A DNA stretch of 64,000 bases from Otatea glauca (lineage: Eukaryota; Streptophyta; Magnoliopsida; Poales; Poaceae), in the NCBI GenBank assembly GCA_036346275.1, contig JAYEVK010000171.1, forward strand, positions 1 through 64,000, in the 5' to 3' direction. Shown in pieces: positions 23,500-34,640 of the stretch. The notes beneath the pieces were generated by a model, which worked only from the letters and a program-made list of their open reading frames with translations, had not been told where the DNA came from and searched no databases. A program made the position numbers and the translations under genes. Every line of letters begins with the position of its first letter. The first letter of the stretch is position 1.

Positions 23500-24494
23500 G
23501 GCCTTTCGACAAGGTTTTTATTGGCCGACCGCCGTGTCCGACGCCGAAAGCAGATCGTGCGCACCTGCGAAGGGTGCCAATTCTTTGCCCTGAGACACAT
23601 CGCGGCTCGAGCCTTGCGACGATCCCCATCACTTGGCCGTTTGCAGTTTGGGGACTCGATCTGGTCGGGCCCTTCAAGAAAGCGCCCGGGGGCTTTACTC
23701 ATCTCCTAGTCGCGGTGGATAAATTCACCAAGTGGATAGAGGCCAAGCCGGTCATGAGCGTCACGTCGGCACAAGCAGCCATCTTCTTCCGCGACATCGT
23801 TTTTCGGTTCGAAGTTCCAAACTCCATCATCACCGACAACGGAACGCAGTTCACGGGGAAGGAGTTCCTCGAGTTCTGCGATGACTTCAACATTCGTGTC
23901 GATTGGGCAGCCGTGGCCCATCTGCGGACTAACGGACAGGTCGAACGTGCGAACGGCATGATCCTTCAAGGACTCAAGCCACGGATCTTCAGTCGGCTCA
24001 AGCACTTCGCAGGTCGATGGGTGGCCGAGCTACCCTCCGATCCTCTCAGAGCTGCGGACCACGCCCACCCGAGCGGCCGGGTTTACACCGTTCTTCATGG
24101 TGTTCGCTACCAAGCCTTCTTGCCAACAGACCTGGAGTATGGCGCCCCAAGACTACAAGCCTTCGATGAGGCTCGGGGGCTCGCCTCGCAACAAGACGCC
24201 ATCGACCAGCTCGACGAGGCGCATGACGTGGCCATCCTGCGATCGGACAGATATCAACAAGCTCTGCGGCGCTACCACAGCCGTCAGGTTAGAGGGCGAT
24301 CCTTCAGCGCTGGCGACCTGGTCCTGCGCCGGGTCCAAACCAGCAAAGACAAGCACAAGCTATCGCCGCCCTGGGAAGGCCCCTTCACCGTCGTAGAGGT
24401 TCTCCGACCTAGCACCTTTCGACTCAAGGACGCCGACGGTCGCATCCTTCCGAACGCTTGGAACATAGAAAAGTTAAGGCGATTCTATCCCTAA
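23500..24494 (+). pseudogene. Tat gypsy integrase
   Basis: The zinc-binding HHCC tail VRTCEGCQFFA is legible in one frame near 23555-23590. The DDE core follows: WGLDLVGPF (first Asp, about 23650), SIITDNGTQFTGKEF (second Asp, about 23823) and NGQVERANGM (Glu, about 23930). The C-terminal part PWEGPFTVVEVLRPSTFRL and the terminal IEKLRRFYP then stop at 24494 are intact and in one frame. No chromodomain follows, in line with Tat. Confidence 0.85.
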
Positions 24495-25689
24495 ACTCTT
24501 TTCTTTTTTCCTGGCATGGTCTTTACCTTTACCCTTCCGAGCACCTGGTCGCCCTGCGATGCTCGGGGCTGCGCCTGGCACCCCGTTCAGCCGCTTCGGT
24601 CGACGCTTGTCTTGGTCGGTGACCCGACCGACCACAAGGTCCATCCCGAAGCGGTAATCCTCTCGACCCAAGCGTTATACGACCTCGCCCGGCTATGGTT
24701 GCTAAGTAGCGCCGCGAAGAAGGAAGTGCCCGAGTGGAGTGACCTTTAGTCGATCGGGAACGCTCCTCCTCGCGCCAACTCGGCTAGCTCACGCGCTCGT
24801 CTGGGCGGTGACCCGACCGATCATGAGGTCCTCCCGGCGATAATCCTCTCGACCGAGTGCTATGGCCTACGCCCCAGCGGCTATGGTTCTGGCACTTCGC
24901 GGAAGAAGGAAATGCCCAAGTGGAGCGATCTTTTGTCGGTCGGGAACACTCCTATCCCTCACAAGTGCGCATAATCGCTTTGAGTAACCAAGATTCCTAT
25001 CCTCTTAGTCCTCTCAAGCAACCCGACCCACGCATAAGTGACCCTTGCGGTCCTTAAGGCTATGGCGGTCAAACATTCACCGAAACACAAAAGGGGCAAG
25101 AGGCGTACTGGAACCTGTTAACCTTAAAGATTGTTAAAAACCATAATAGTATTTACAATTAAGAAGGAGGGTAAATCTAACTACTTTGTTCTTCATCGAG
25201 GCGACTGCGGCGAGGCGTGGTGGCAATCTCGGCGTGCGGCTCGACCAAGAGCTCGAACTGTCGATCTCTCCATCGGTCCGGTTCAGCCGACGCATTGCTC
25301 ACCACCGCGAGGTCAATTCCATCATAGTGCGAGATGGTGTTGACGGTAGCCAGGAAGCTCCAAGCGCGCGCGGCCGATCACCCTCTCTCTCGGCGCTCGG
25401 CCTCGGGCTAGCGCGGCGCGAGCCTTCGGCCCCTGGCCGCCTCCAAGGACCCGGCGCACGTCTGGCCGGCCTTACGAAGGGCCTCGGTTACGTGGCGGCT
25501 CGGCCCGACCCTCTTCGGCAACCTTGGCCGCGCGAGCCGCGTCCCGCGCGCCGTGACCGCCGTCCACGGGCCTCTGGCGCCCTTCCGCTCCTCAACCGCG
25601 AGGCCCAAGTTCTTCTGCGCTTATGTAGATGGCAAGCGGCGCCAGATGATCACGACTTATGGCGCCCACGAATCAAATAAGAAGTTGAG
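24495..25689. other. Noncoding 3' spacer of the gypsy element, proximal part
   Basis: Between the pol stop and the antisense gene region. GC-rich. 24620-24760 and 24800-24960 are diverged direct repeats (GGTGACCCGACCGA, then TCCTCTCGACC, then GCGAAGAAGGAA), period about 185. Confidence 0.55.
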
Positions 25690-28195
25690 ACCCTTACCGC
25701 CGCGGAGTTCGCGAGTTGCCGACCTCTTGCTTGACCGCCTCGTAGGAGGTCCTCAAGGAGGTCAGTCCTTCCGAGCGGCCTCCGCGCCGGGGCGGACTCG
25801 GTCGGCGTCCTTCCGAGCTGGTCTCGCTCGGTCCGCAGAGCGGGTTACTGCGCTGCGCTTGCCCCATTGCGGTGGTGGCGGCGTCCCTAGCAGTGGTGGC
25901 CTCTGCCAGGGAGGACACGAGCTCCGCCACCTTCGTCCTCAGGGACTGGGCCCCTAAGCGCTCATCGAAGAGAGCCTTAGCGGCCCCTCAAACTCTGGCG
26001 GACCTTCGCGCCTCAGCCGCCTCACGCTCGGCGCCTCTTGAGCTAAGCGCAACTCAAAGCGCGGCCGTCGCACTCTTCCACAGCACCGCCTGGGTGTCCG
26101 AGCGCCATGAAGCTCGGCCGCCCTCGAGCAAGCCCGAGATCTTTGCAAGGTGCGGACTATCCGTTAGTCTCACGGTGCATACGTCGAATTTTACAAGTTG
26201 GGTTCTTTCGTCAACTTACCAAGGCGATCGGCGGACTCCCCGACCATCGCGCCCAACGCTGGTGGAAGATTCTAGACAAAGAGTCGGACCCTTCGGACCG
26301 GCTCCATCTCTACTTGGCGTCGTAGCGCCTTCAAGAGCGACCCACTCGCTCTCTTCATTCGCCATCGACCCAGGCTCGGGGCCTCTCGGCAATGGGCCTG
26401 GTCGTCTGCTCGGGCGGGGCGCTACCCGTCCAGAGCACCATCGGCAACGATGGTGGAACTGGTCCCCCGGGGGTCCCCTCGGCGACCTCCGCCTGCGGGA
26501 CCTCGGTCGGCACCTCCCGGCGGCGGTGGGCACCTCGGCACCAGGCCGTCTCGGTCGGCATGACCGCTGGCAGCGCCGCCGTCTCTTCCTCCGCGAGGAT
26601 GACCACGTCAGACGGCGGTGTCCCCAATCGAGGCGTCGGGAGCTCCTCGCCAGCCTCGGCCTCGCGGGCTGGCGCGCCCTCGGCCGCCAGCACCACGATC
26701 GGCGCCAACCCGATCGGCGCCTCTGGAACCTCTGCTGCGTGTCCCTTGCGGAACCGCCACAGGACGCGCCACGGTCACACCCGTATAGGCGCTGCGCCGC
26801 ATAAAACGCAAAAAAGCGGTCCAAGCGGCTTTTTCGCAAAAATGTTTGAATAAAAGAAAAAAGTACTTCTTGAGCCGCGGGTGCACGGCAGCGCGCCTCT
26901 TGGCCGGTCCCCCTCAGAGGCGGATCTGCCGCCGCTTCCTCAAGCTGCCTCCGCTGAAGCGCGACGATGGCGCGACCGCGGTCACCCTCCACCCGAGGCC
27001 CCTCGGCGCGAGCTGTTGTGTCGCCTCCCAGAGTCCACGACGGACCGCCGCCGGTCGGCGGTCGAAGGAACCCACAGACGTGCGCCCGGGTGCTTACGCT
27101 GCTGTCGGTGGAGGTTGCACCACGGCGATGGCCTTCGATCGTCCTCGCCTCGCGCGGCCCTCGCGCGCTCCTTCTTCTTCTTCTTCCTCCTCTCCTCCTT
27201 CCGCTTCTTGCGGGAGGAGTCGGCTCATGACCTTCGCTCGGCTGCCGCCCTCGCCTCCTTATCTCCCGGGCGGCGCCGGGAGGACATGCCAAGAGCCCCT
27301 AGAAGATAAAAAGCCTTTGGTCGACCAGCGTTAAACGCAAAGAAAAGAGGGCGGGAAGAAGTCCGCCGACCTACCAGATTTGGAGGGTGGGCCACCGAGA
27401 ATGGCTCGGGTGGCGCTGCCGCCTCGTAGCGCTTCCTCCCATGACGGCGGCCACCGGGCCGACCTCCATCGCGGCGGCTCGGGCTCGCCATCCTCATCCG
27501 GTCGGACGCCCGCGATGCAAAGCAGGGGCGGGTGCGTGCGCAAGAGGTTGCACGCGCATCCTCATGAAGGCGCGCACGACCACGCCCCCGGTGAGTCCTT
27601 GCCTCCTTAGGCCCCGACCGCTCCACGATCGAGGCCACCTTGTTCTTCTCGCTTCTCGGCGCCCAGTTCCACTCCTCCCGCCACCGGGAAGTTTGCGGTG
27701 AAGGGCGGCGTGTCTCCAACGTTCGAGCATAGAACCACTCGAGCGCCACCCTTGTTGGACGACGGCGGCTTGACCTCGAGGTACTCCGTGCTCGGCGGGA
27801 CCGGTGGAGGCGAGCCACCAATGGGCGCCATTGCGTCCGTCGGCTTGTCCTTCGAGCCTCGCTTGGAAGAAATGCCTCACAGCGCCAGTCTTGGCTCGAT
27901 TCCCAAGAAAGCCTCGCAGACCGTGATAAATATGGCGATGTGGAGGACCCCGTTGGGGTTAAGATGGTGCGCCTCCGCCTTGTAGTGGAAGAGCAGCCCC
28001 TGGACGAACGGGTGCAGCGGCAAGCCGAAGCCGCACTCAAAGAAAGAGGCAAGCACTACGACCTCGTCGTCCCCCGGCGAGGGGGCAGCCGCTCCCGTCG
28101 GCACCCTCCAACCGGAGAGATCTTGCGCAAGGAGGAAGCCCTTCTTCACCAAGCCAAGCGCGACCGGCTCAGGCGAGCACTCCGCCACGACATCC
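25690..28195 (-). pseudogene. Antisense gene of the Tat element: putative gypsy-type transposon protein domain (Transposase_28-like)
   Basis: On the strand opposite to gag-pol, 28188-27877 reads VVVLASFFECGFGLPLHPFV and HLNPNGVLHIAIFITVCEAF then LGIEP, the conserved core of the grass family annotated as 'putative gypsy type transposon' (Pfam PF04195, from memory). The following frame (27880-27600) continues RHFFQARLEG. Further down, 25930-25694 reads as a helical Ala/Thr/Arg-rich stretch (LVSSLAEATTARDAATTAM), as in the C-terminal coiled coil of such proteins. Frame changes are frequent, so exact ends and exons are unknown. Function of this antisense protein in Tat elements is not established. 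Confidence 0.65.
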
Positions 28196-29129
28196 TTGTG
28201 AAAGAGGTGACGAAAGGCGAGGAGAAGAGAAGGTGAGTTTTCTTTCCTTGGCTCTTTGTTGTTCCTTTTTACGTCTTAGGGACGGGGAGGCGAGAAAGCA
28301 AGCAAGCGTAACTACTCAAAGCGCCCGACAGCGATATATAGAAGACGGCGGCGCCGACCGAACAGCGCCCTCGGCGGCGTCGTGTCCACTCACGCCACTG
28401 GTAACTCCGGTTTCAATTCCACTCCGCATTTAATCCTGACAAAACGGCAGAGCCATAAAGCCGCCGCCCCCGGGCAGTGCGTCCTAACCTCTCGGTCTCC
28501 ACCTTGAGGCCAGGACGGTTGCTCTGGGGCACGCGCGAGAGGCCCACTGGGCCGCTGTGGCCCCGAAACGGCAAAAGCTCTGTGGCTTGCGCCAGGGGCC
28601 CAACAAAAAGCTGCGGGTTCAAAAGGCCTACCCCACCAGATGGGCATAAGGCCGCCCCAGCGAAACTTGAGCGACGGGCAAGTATGAGGTGAGCCCCACG
28701 GTGGGCCCTCGGTTAGGTCGGTGACGACCCAATCACCTCTACTACGCGTCCGAGACCATACTTCACACTCTCCGGGAGCTCATCGATGGCGACGGCCCGG
28801 TCATGCCACAGGTGGCGGACGACCGTGGCCCATACGGGATTGAGTAGAGAAAGGTTTCTTATGGGTCGCCCCACAGCAGGGCCAGGACACCCTACTCTGG
28901 GACCGTCCGCTCGGAAGGGTCCCCCTTGGGCGGGACCTCCCAGGACCCACTCGGACTACCTGTTATAAGCTCCACGAGCACGACGTTCAAACCAACGCGG
29001 GTAAACGCGCGTCGCTCACCCCCTCCAGGTCCCACACCTGCGGATGGGGTATACGTGTGAGATAGACGGCGGCCACTCCTCTCGCAGCTCCCCTCGCCAG
29101 ACGAGGACTCGGGATGGATGCCCTACGTC
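28196..29129. other. gypsy 3' spacer between antisense gene and tandem array
   Basis: A TATATATCG word on the minus strand (28334-28342) sits about 150 bases upstream of the antisense domain and might be its own promoter. The rest is GC-rich with no clear domain. Confidence 0.35.
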
Positions 29130-30190
29130 CAGCTATGACGTAAAATGAGCCTACATCCAGCTACGACGTAAAACGAGCCTACGTCCAGCTACGACGTAAA
29201 ACGAGCCTACGTCCAGCTACGACGTTAAACGAGCACTCGGACACCCGAGCCTCGCGCAGAGGCATCGCGGTCGTCCTTGCCGACCAAGGCACGGCACTCG
29301 GACACCCGAACCTCACGCAGAGGCATCGCGGTCGTCCCTGCCGACCAAGGCACGGTCTAGCTACGACGTTAAACGAGCACTCGGACACCCGAACCTCGCG
29401 CAGAGGCATCGCGGTCGTCCCTGCCGACCAAGGCACGGTCTAGCTACGACGTTAAACAAGCACTCGGACACCCGAACCTCGCGCAGAGGCATCGCGATCA
29501 TCCCTGCCGACCAAGGCACGGTCTAGCTACGACGTTAAACAAGCACCGGACACCGAACCTCGCGCAGAGGCATCGCGGTCGTCCGCGGTCGACCAAGGCA
29601 CGGCACTCGGACACCGAACCTCACGCGAGAGGCATCGCGGTCGTCCCTGCCGACCAAGGCACGGCACTCGGACACCCGAACCTCGCGCAGAGGCATCGCG
29701 GTCGTCCCTGCCGACCAAGGCACGGTCTAGCTACGACGTTAAACAAGCACTCGGACACCCGAACCTCGCGCAGAGGCATCGCGGTCGTCCCTGCCGACCA
29801 AGGCACGGCATTCGGACACCCGTACCTCGCGCAGAGGCATCGCGGTCGTCCCTGCCGACCAAGGCACGGCACTTAGACACCCGAACCTCACGCAGAGGCA
29901 TCGCGATCATCCCTGCCGACCCAGGCACGGCACTCGGACACCCGAACCTCGCGCAGAGGCATCGCGGTCGTCCCTGCCGACCAAGGCACGGTCTAGCTAC
30001 GACGTTAAACAAGCACTCGGACACCCGAACCTCGCGCAGAGGCATCGCGGTCGTCCCTGCCGACCAAGGCACGGTCTAGCTACGACGTTAAACGAGCACT
30101 CGGACACCCGAACCTCGCGCAGAGGCATCAAGGTCGTCCCTGCCGACCAAGGCACGGTCTAGCTACGACGATTAAACGAGCAACTCGGAC
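29130..30190. repeat. Composite tandem array in the gypsy element (28-, 61- and 83-bp units)
   Basis: 29130-29235 holds four 28-bp units (core CCAGCTACGACGTAAAACGA). From 29236 to 30150 a 61-bp unit (with CTCGGACACCCGAACC, GCAGAGGCATCGCGGTCGTC and CTGCCGACCAAGGCACGG) occurs 13 times. In most intervals a 22-bp TCTAGCTACGACGTTAAACG linker, derived from the first unit, joins two copies and gives an 83-bp period; in others the 61-bp units abut. Small indels between units. Such arrays are typical of Tat elements and can seed satellites. Confidence 0.95.
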
Positions 30191-30721
30191 AACTCAAACG
30201 AAGCAAACTCATTACGAAGATATTCATAAAGAAAAAAGAGATTTCATTATAGGCCAACAGGCTCAAACTTTACACAACTTTACAATATAGTACCCAAACA
30301 GACACAAGAATAGCTACGCTACGCTACGGCAGGATTTTGTCCGCGCCAAGACCTCTTAAAACATCCGTGCGGCATCGGTCGCACCGACGCGTATCTTGGT
30401 AGGCCCCTACGATCGGACGGACAGCCGCGCGCGTCTGCGAGCCGTCTGGCCGACGCGCATGCCGTTCAGCGACATCGGCGCGGCGCACCAGCTCTGATCG
30501 GCGCCCTCGCGCCATCGCCTCGAAGGGCCCCTTGCTACCTCGAGCCTCGGGGCGATCTCGAGCGGCGCATCGGCGGCAAAGCGACATCGCGGGCTCTGAC
30601 TTCTTCCTCCGGAGTTCGCCAAGCGCTGGTCGTACTCAGCCCAAAGCTCAGCCAAAGGGTCTTCTTCTTCTGCCATGACATCATCACCAAAGCCGAAGAC
30701 TAGAGGGTGCCCCGAAGCCAT
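30191..30721 (-). CDS. Possible first exon of an antisense ORF in the gypsy element
   Basis: Starts at the ATG 30721-30719 in strong context (AAAATGGC) and reads MASGHPLVFGFGDDVMAEEE then DPLAELWAEYDQRLANSG, an acidic N-terminus. From about 30605 downstream the reading is Arg-rich and may be off-frame or intronic. A TATA box lies about 65 bases upstream on the same strand. I do not recognise the protein. It could be the 5' exon of the antisense gene at 25690-28195 or a separate small gene. Confidence 0.45.
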
Positions 30722-30782
30722 TTTAAAGAGCAAAAGAAAGGATTCTCGTTTAAGGGTTTATCACTCAAGCAAGCCGTAGCGT

Positions 30783-30791
30783 CCTTATATA
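30783..30791 (-). promoter_or_regulatory. Antisense TATA box inside the gypsy element
   Basis: The minus strand reads GGGTATATAAGGACG, a good plant TATA box, with the ATG of the antisense ORF about 62-65 bases downstream. This spacing would leave a leader of about 30 bases, short but workable. Confidence 0.5.
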
Positions 30792-31082
30792 CCCGGACGG
30801 AGGGAGATTGAACGTCTCCAAAATAAATGCAAGCGTCGAAAGCAAGCGCCCTTCACGAGAACTCGGCGATCCGGAAGGCGAAGCGGGCGGCGCGCCAAGC
30901 TGTCTTGCGGCGTGCCGACGAGGTGATTCAAAGCCCCGCGGTTGAATGCCCTGCAAAATTCGTGGCGGCCGTCGGATGCGTTGGGGTACACTGCGAAATC
31001 ATTTGACCTAATCGGTCGGACCGACCGCTTGGGCGATCACTATTCTCATCCAAGCTCAACCCCAACCGAATGCCAAAATCGC

Positions 31083-31098
31083 TCGGGGTTGGGGTTCT
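31083..31098 (+). other. Polypurine-like tract of the gypsy element
   Basis: TCGGGGTTGGGGTTCT lies directly before the 3' LTR and is G-rich, the expected place of the plus-strand primer. It is interrupted by T residues. Confidence 0.55.
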
Positions 31099-32020
31099 TG
31101 ACGAATACTTATAAGAGGGTACCTAACGGCCCAAAGCGGCGAGCGGCGGCCTCAAGCACAGCTCAAGCCCAACAGGCGCTCCCACCCCACTCACCGATCA
31201 AGCACTGCAAGGTCACACAAGACACCCTTCCGACCGGCCGAGGGAAGTGTCTCCGCTCAAGCGGGACTTAGGACCCCGCCGCGAGGCGGACCCCGGCTCC
31301 GACCAAGCAAAGCTCCCGACCCTCGCAGCGGGTCGGGATCCCCTGACTCCGATCACGCCAAGACAACCCCTGCCAAGGGCCGCGTGTCGAAGCCTCTACC
31401 GACCAACGACCACGTACCCCACGAGCGGGTCAATCGAAGTGACTATACAAGGCGGTGGCTCCTTCCTAGAAGGTTTAATGGTCGCCAAGTCATGCTCCAG
31501 ATCCCATCACCGGTCACATCAAGATGCGAAGACACGCCTCTCCCGAGGCAACACCCACGCCAGACGCATGGCGTCAACACTCGTAAGGTTCGCGGAGGCG
31601 GTACGCCGCTTCGGGAAATACCTAACCGCCCGACCAACTAAGCTACCGACCCAGCATGGGCAAGACGGGCGATGACGAGTCAGCAGAGCGAAGGACCGAA
31701 GCTCCTAGTGTAGGTCATCTCGTCCTCTCCCAATTCTCGATGTAACCTGCCCCTTCCTTTCGTATAAAAGGAGGCAGGAACCCCCGTAGGAAAGGAGGAT
31801 CACGATGGAAGCCATCTCGCTAAGCCATTAACACCCTCGCTTGTAAACTTTGTGCAGTCATCTGTACTAAAGGGAATACAACGATACCACACGAACTGGA
31901 GTAGGGACCTTCGGCCCGAACCAGTATACATCTTGGACTTCTGAGTTTAACCATTCAAGGAGTGGAACGCGCGGCCCCTTAGACTTACAAATTTATTTGC
32001 CGGTGCTCGAAACGCCGACA
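31099..32020 (+). repeat. 3' LTR of the Tat gypsy element
   Basis: 922 bp, starts TGACGAATACTT and ends GCCGACA. The TATA box TATAAAAG is at 31763-31770. The many small indels against the 5' LTR suggest either an old insertion or base-calling noise. Confidence 0.88.
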
Positions 32021-32235
32021 ACCTCCTGTCAGCATGCAGCACGTATGTAGGATCCACTATGGCAGACGAGTTACTGCGGTATCCGAACTCAACAGGAGGG
32101 TAGGACCCGTCACTTGCCACGCTCATCGGGGAGTTGTTGTGGTAGACAAAGCTACTGGGGTAGAGAAGCGTGGTAGGTGATATGTATCGTTTATTAATAC
32201 TTTTACGATTGAGAAGAGGATTATACCGATAATGT
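32021..32235. repeat. Dispersed TIR repeat family, copy B right half
   Basis: Continues the sequence broken at 17673: CTGTCAGCATGCAGCAC matches CGCTAGTGCAGCAC in copy A, and the right end GGTAGGTGATATGTATCG then TTTACGATTGAGAAGAGGAT matches the right inverted repeat of copy A. A short TA microsatellite follows at 32260-32280. Confidence 0.65.
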
Positions 32236-32330
32236 CTTTTGACAAAAGATTAAATATGACAAATATATATATATATATATGCAGGAACCCAAATACACCG
32301 AGTCTTCCGTACCTCGGTCCTTGGTTAACG

Positions 32331-32605
32331 TAGGCAAGTACAATAGCAAAGTCAACTACTGGCTAATAGTAAGCTAAAAGCCAGCTTGTACAATAACTGT
32401 TTCTAAATGTTGTCTCTAGATGTTGTGCAATAACTATCTTTTCTCTCTTGTACGTAAATGATCTACCGATACTCCCGTGCAAAGCTGGCTACTAAATAAG
32501 AGCCAGTTCTCTTCTTTTTTCTCTTTTCTCACTCCTCCACATAAATCAAAACTAATGTGTATAGACTAAAAACCAGCTGACATGACCTTATTATACATGC
32601 CCTTA
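32331..32605. mobile_element. MITE-like element, about 275 bp
   Basis: The left end TAGGCAAGTACAATAGCAAA and the reverse complement of the right end TAAGGGCATGTATAATAAGG are similar, followed in each arm by a CCAGCT block (AAAGCCAGCTTG and AAAACCAGCTGA). Noncoding. Superfamily not resolved. Confidence 0.5.
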
Positions 32606-32888
32606 GATATTCCAATGGGTTATCCGAAGCAGAGCGCACGTACATTCTCGCTGTTATGCACGTAGTAGTCGCGTAGCCTCTTCCAAAAACTTGTAGAAAC
32701 CAACCCTCGTCAGCAAGTACAAAAGGAAAATGGTACGCATATAAAGTGTTTGCACATCAGCACATGGCTGCACTTACAGTCGTGCTGCTACTTGGCTACT
32801 GGTTGCATGTATATAAGGAGATAGAAACAGATCCCGGCCGGATCCGGATGCGCGCGAGAGCTTTTGCAGCACCGGCGTCAGTACAAAG
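32606..32888. other. Intergenic sequence, nothing recognised
   Basis: No domain or element end seen. The last eight bases (GTACAAAG) form the target duplication of the next element. Confidence 0.35.
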
Positions 32889-33624
32889 CAAGTTTCAAAT
32901 GTCGTTTTGGGATCACATCGAGATCTCGACGCGGTTGAAATCCGATTCTAGACGAAATTTTAAAAAGAAAATTTAAAATCCGATAAATTTGAAACCGGAA
33001 AAACTGAAATTTTGGTCATTTTCAATCCCTGTAAAATGGTCTCCTGAGGCTAGAAATTTTTTGAAAAAATCATGCAATCATTTATCTGCATTTTCTATCT
33101 GTTTGAATGCAAAATACTAAGTATTTGTATATAAAATTTCCAAGTTAGGGTTTAGAGTTTAGGCGAAAATACAATTTAAGCCCGAAATACATCATGTAAG
33201 GTCGAAATCCAAGCTAGAGTTTTGGGTTTAGGCCTATATCTAAGTTAGGGTTTAGAGTTTATACCGAAATCCGAGTTAGGATTTATTGTTTAGGCAGAAA
33301 TCCAATTTAGAGTTTAGAGTTATGGTTACATAATTTGTATATGTATTTTTTTTGCAAAATTTTTACATGTATTTCTCATAAAAGGTATTACAATTTTTCA
33401 TAAAAAAAATTGATGCGAAATCCAGTCCAAAAACAATGCAAACGGGTCCAAATTGCCAAAATTTTGGCCAAAATCATTGAGATTTTGTCGAAATTTACCA
33501 AAATAACTATATCAAACCCTAATTTTAAAAAAAATCATTTTGCCGGAATTTTGAATTTCAGCCCTGGCCGAAATATGAGATTTCACCAAGATTTTCTAAA
33601 AGTTTGCTGAAATTTTGAACCTTA
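32889..33624. mobile_element. hAT-like non-autonomous element, copy 3 (736 bp)
   Basis: Starts CAAGTTTCAAATGTCG and ends GAAATTTTGAACCTTA, the same terminal repeat family as 11293-12790. It is flanked by GTACAAAG (32881-32888) and GTACAAGG (33625-33632), 7 of 8 bases equal. The interior carries an irregular series of GTTAGGGTTTAGAGTTTA-type units at 33145-33320, absent from the longer copies. Confidence 0.65.
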
Positions 33625-33769
33625 GTACAAGGTGCTAGAAGTATGTACCAGTTGGCGACTCGATTTTGAACAAATTAACCATGCATACAAGCGAAGCAAA
33701 CTTTTCTCTGACCTCAACCTTTTTTTAAAGTTTGATCCATGTTCAAACGAAATTGTAAATGCGCCTCTT

Positions 33770-33965
33770 TCTCGACCATAGCAGGTATCTACCGTACTTC
33801 CGTACCGTAGTAGACACATACCATGCTTTCATACCGCGGTAGGCATCTACCGTGGTGTGTCATATACCTACCACGCTTCCACACCGCAGCAGGTGGATCT
33901 ACTATATTTTTATACCACGACAGGTGACACGTGTCGTCTTTAGATCATTTCACGGTCGAAAAGAG
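33770..33965. repeat. Dispersed TIR repeat family, copy C
   Basis: Several ACCGCGGTAGGCATCTACC-type words in alternating orientation, then GGTGACACGTGTCGTCTT and GGTCGAAAAGAGGACTAAAA, as in the right part of copies A, B and D. Confidence 0.55.
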
Positions 33966-34431
33966 GACTAAAACCAAAGGTGCAAAAAAACAAAAAAAAC
34001 CAAGACCCAAAAACTCCGTACAAGCAACAGGCACACGCAGTGCTACTGCTGAATGCTGAGTTCCACTAACTCGGTTTATATGGTAGGTGAAAATAACGTT
34101 TCTTAAGTTAAACCGCTGCTTAGGCCGTGGTCCGAACGCGTAGGCGTGCATGCATGCACGCTACATGCGCACCACATGGCGTTTTTGGCGAGCCGGGAGC
34201 CTTCTGACTCCTGCACATGCCTTGCCGGGTCCTCGCTCTACTGCTACAAGACAAGACCATATGCATACTTTACCTTGCTAAACCAGCTTGCATGTACACA
34301 TGATGTCTAATCGAGTTGACGAGATGCACTCATACAGTCATACTCCGTGCTTTGCCATGATACTCCCCACAATTAAGCAGCGATTTGTACCGTAAATCTG
34401 TAATGGAACATGATCCTAAAGTGCTTCACAC
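33966..34431. other. Intergenic sequence, nothing recognised
   Basis: No ORF with a known domain, no clear element ends. Confidence 0.35.
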
Positions 34432-34449
34432 CACTACACATTATAACAT

Positions 34450-34640
34450 CACATACGGTTCGGAATCGTCATCATATACGGTTTTTCAAACCGTCTGTAA
34501 CCATGTGTCAGTGATGTAAGTACACATCACAGACGGTTCAAAAACCATATGTAAAAATATACATTACAGACAGTTTTAATTTAGAATCGTCTGTTTTAGT
34601 TTAGAAGAACTATCTAATTAACTTCCAGTGATGCAATACT
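34450..34640. repeat. CACTA left subterminal repeats
   Basis: Words such as ACATACGGTT, ACGGTTTTTCAAACCGTCTG, CACAGACGGTTCAAAAACC and ACAGACAGTTTTAATTTAG alternate in orientation and can pair with each other. In active CACTA elements such repeats bind the TNPA-type protein. Confidence 0.7.

Larger units (their letters stand above)
17674..32020 (+). mobile_element. Complete Ty3/gypsy LTR retrotransposon, Tat lineage, 14.35 kb
   Basis: Flanked by the 5-bp target duplication ACCTC (17669-17673 and 32021-32025). LTRs 17674-about 18580 and 31099-32020 both start TGACGAATACTTATAA and share the TATAAAAG box. Order inside: primer-binding site TTGGCGCC, gag, protease, reverse transcriptase, RNase H, a second archaeal-type RNase H, integrase, then 6.6 kb of non-pol sequence with an antisense gene region, a tandem array and a polypurine tract. 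Gag-pol-aRNH order, the long 3' spacer with antisense ORF and the absence of a chromodomain place it in the Tat clade (relatives: Grande, Retand, RIRE2-like). Frames are broken in many places. It inserted into a copy of the dispersed TIR repeat. Confidence 0.93.

Noticed and set aside
26216..27292. 358-codon minus-strand ORF
   Set aside because: Arg/Ser/Pro-rich reading of very GC-rich DNA with no domain; it overlaps the antisense gene region but in a frame that does not join the recognised domain, so I did not call it a separate gene.
29130..30190. Regular repeats with spacer-like intervals, reminiscent of a CRISPR array
   Set aside because: The 'spacers' are themselves the same repeated 22-bp linker, there are no cas genes, and the array lies inside a plant LTR retrotransposon.
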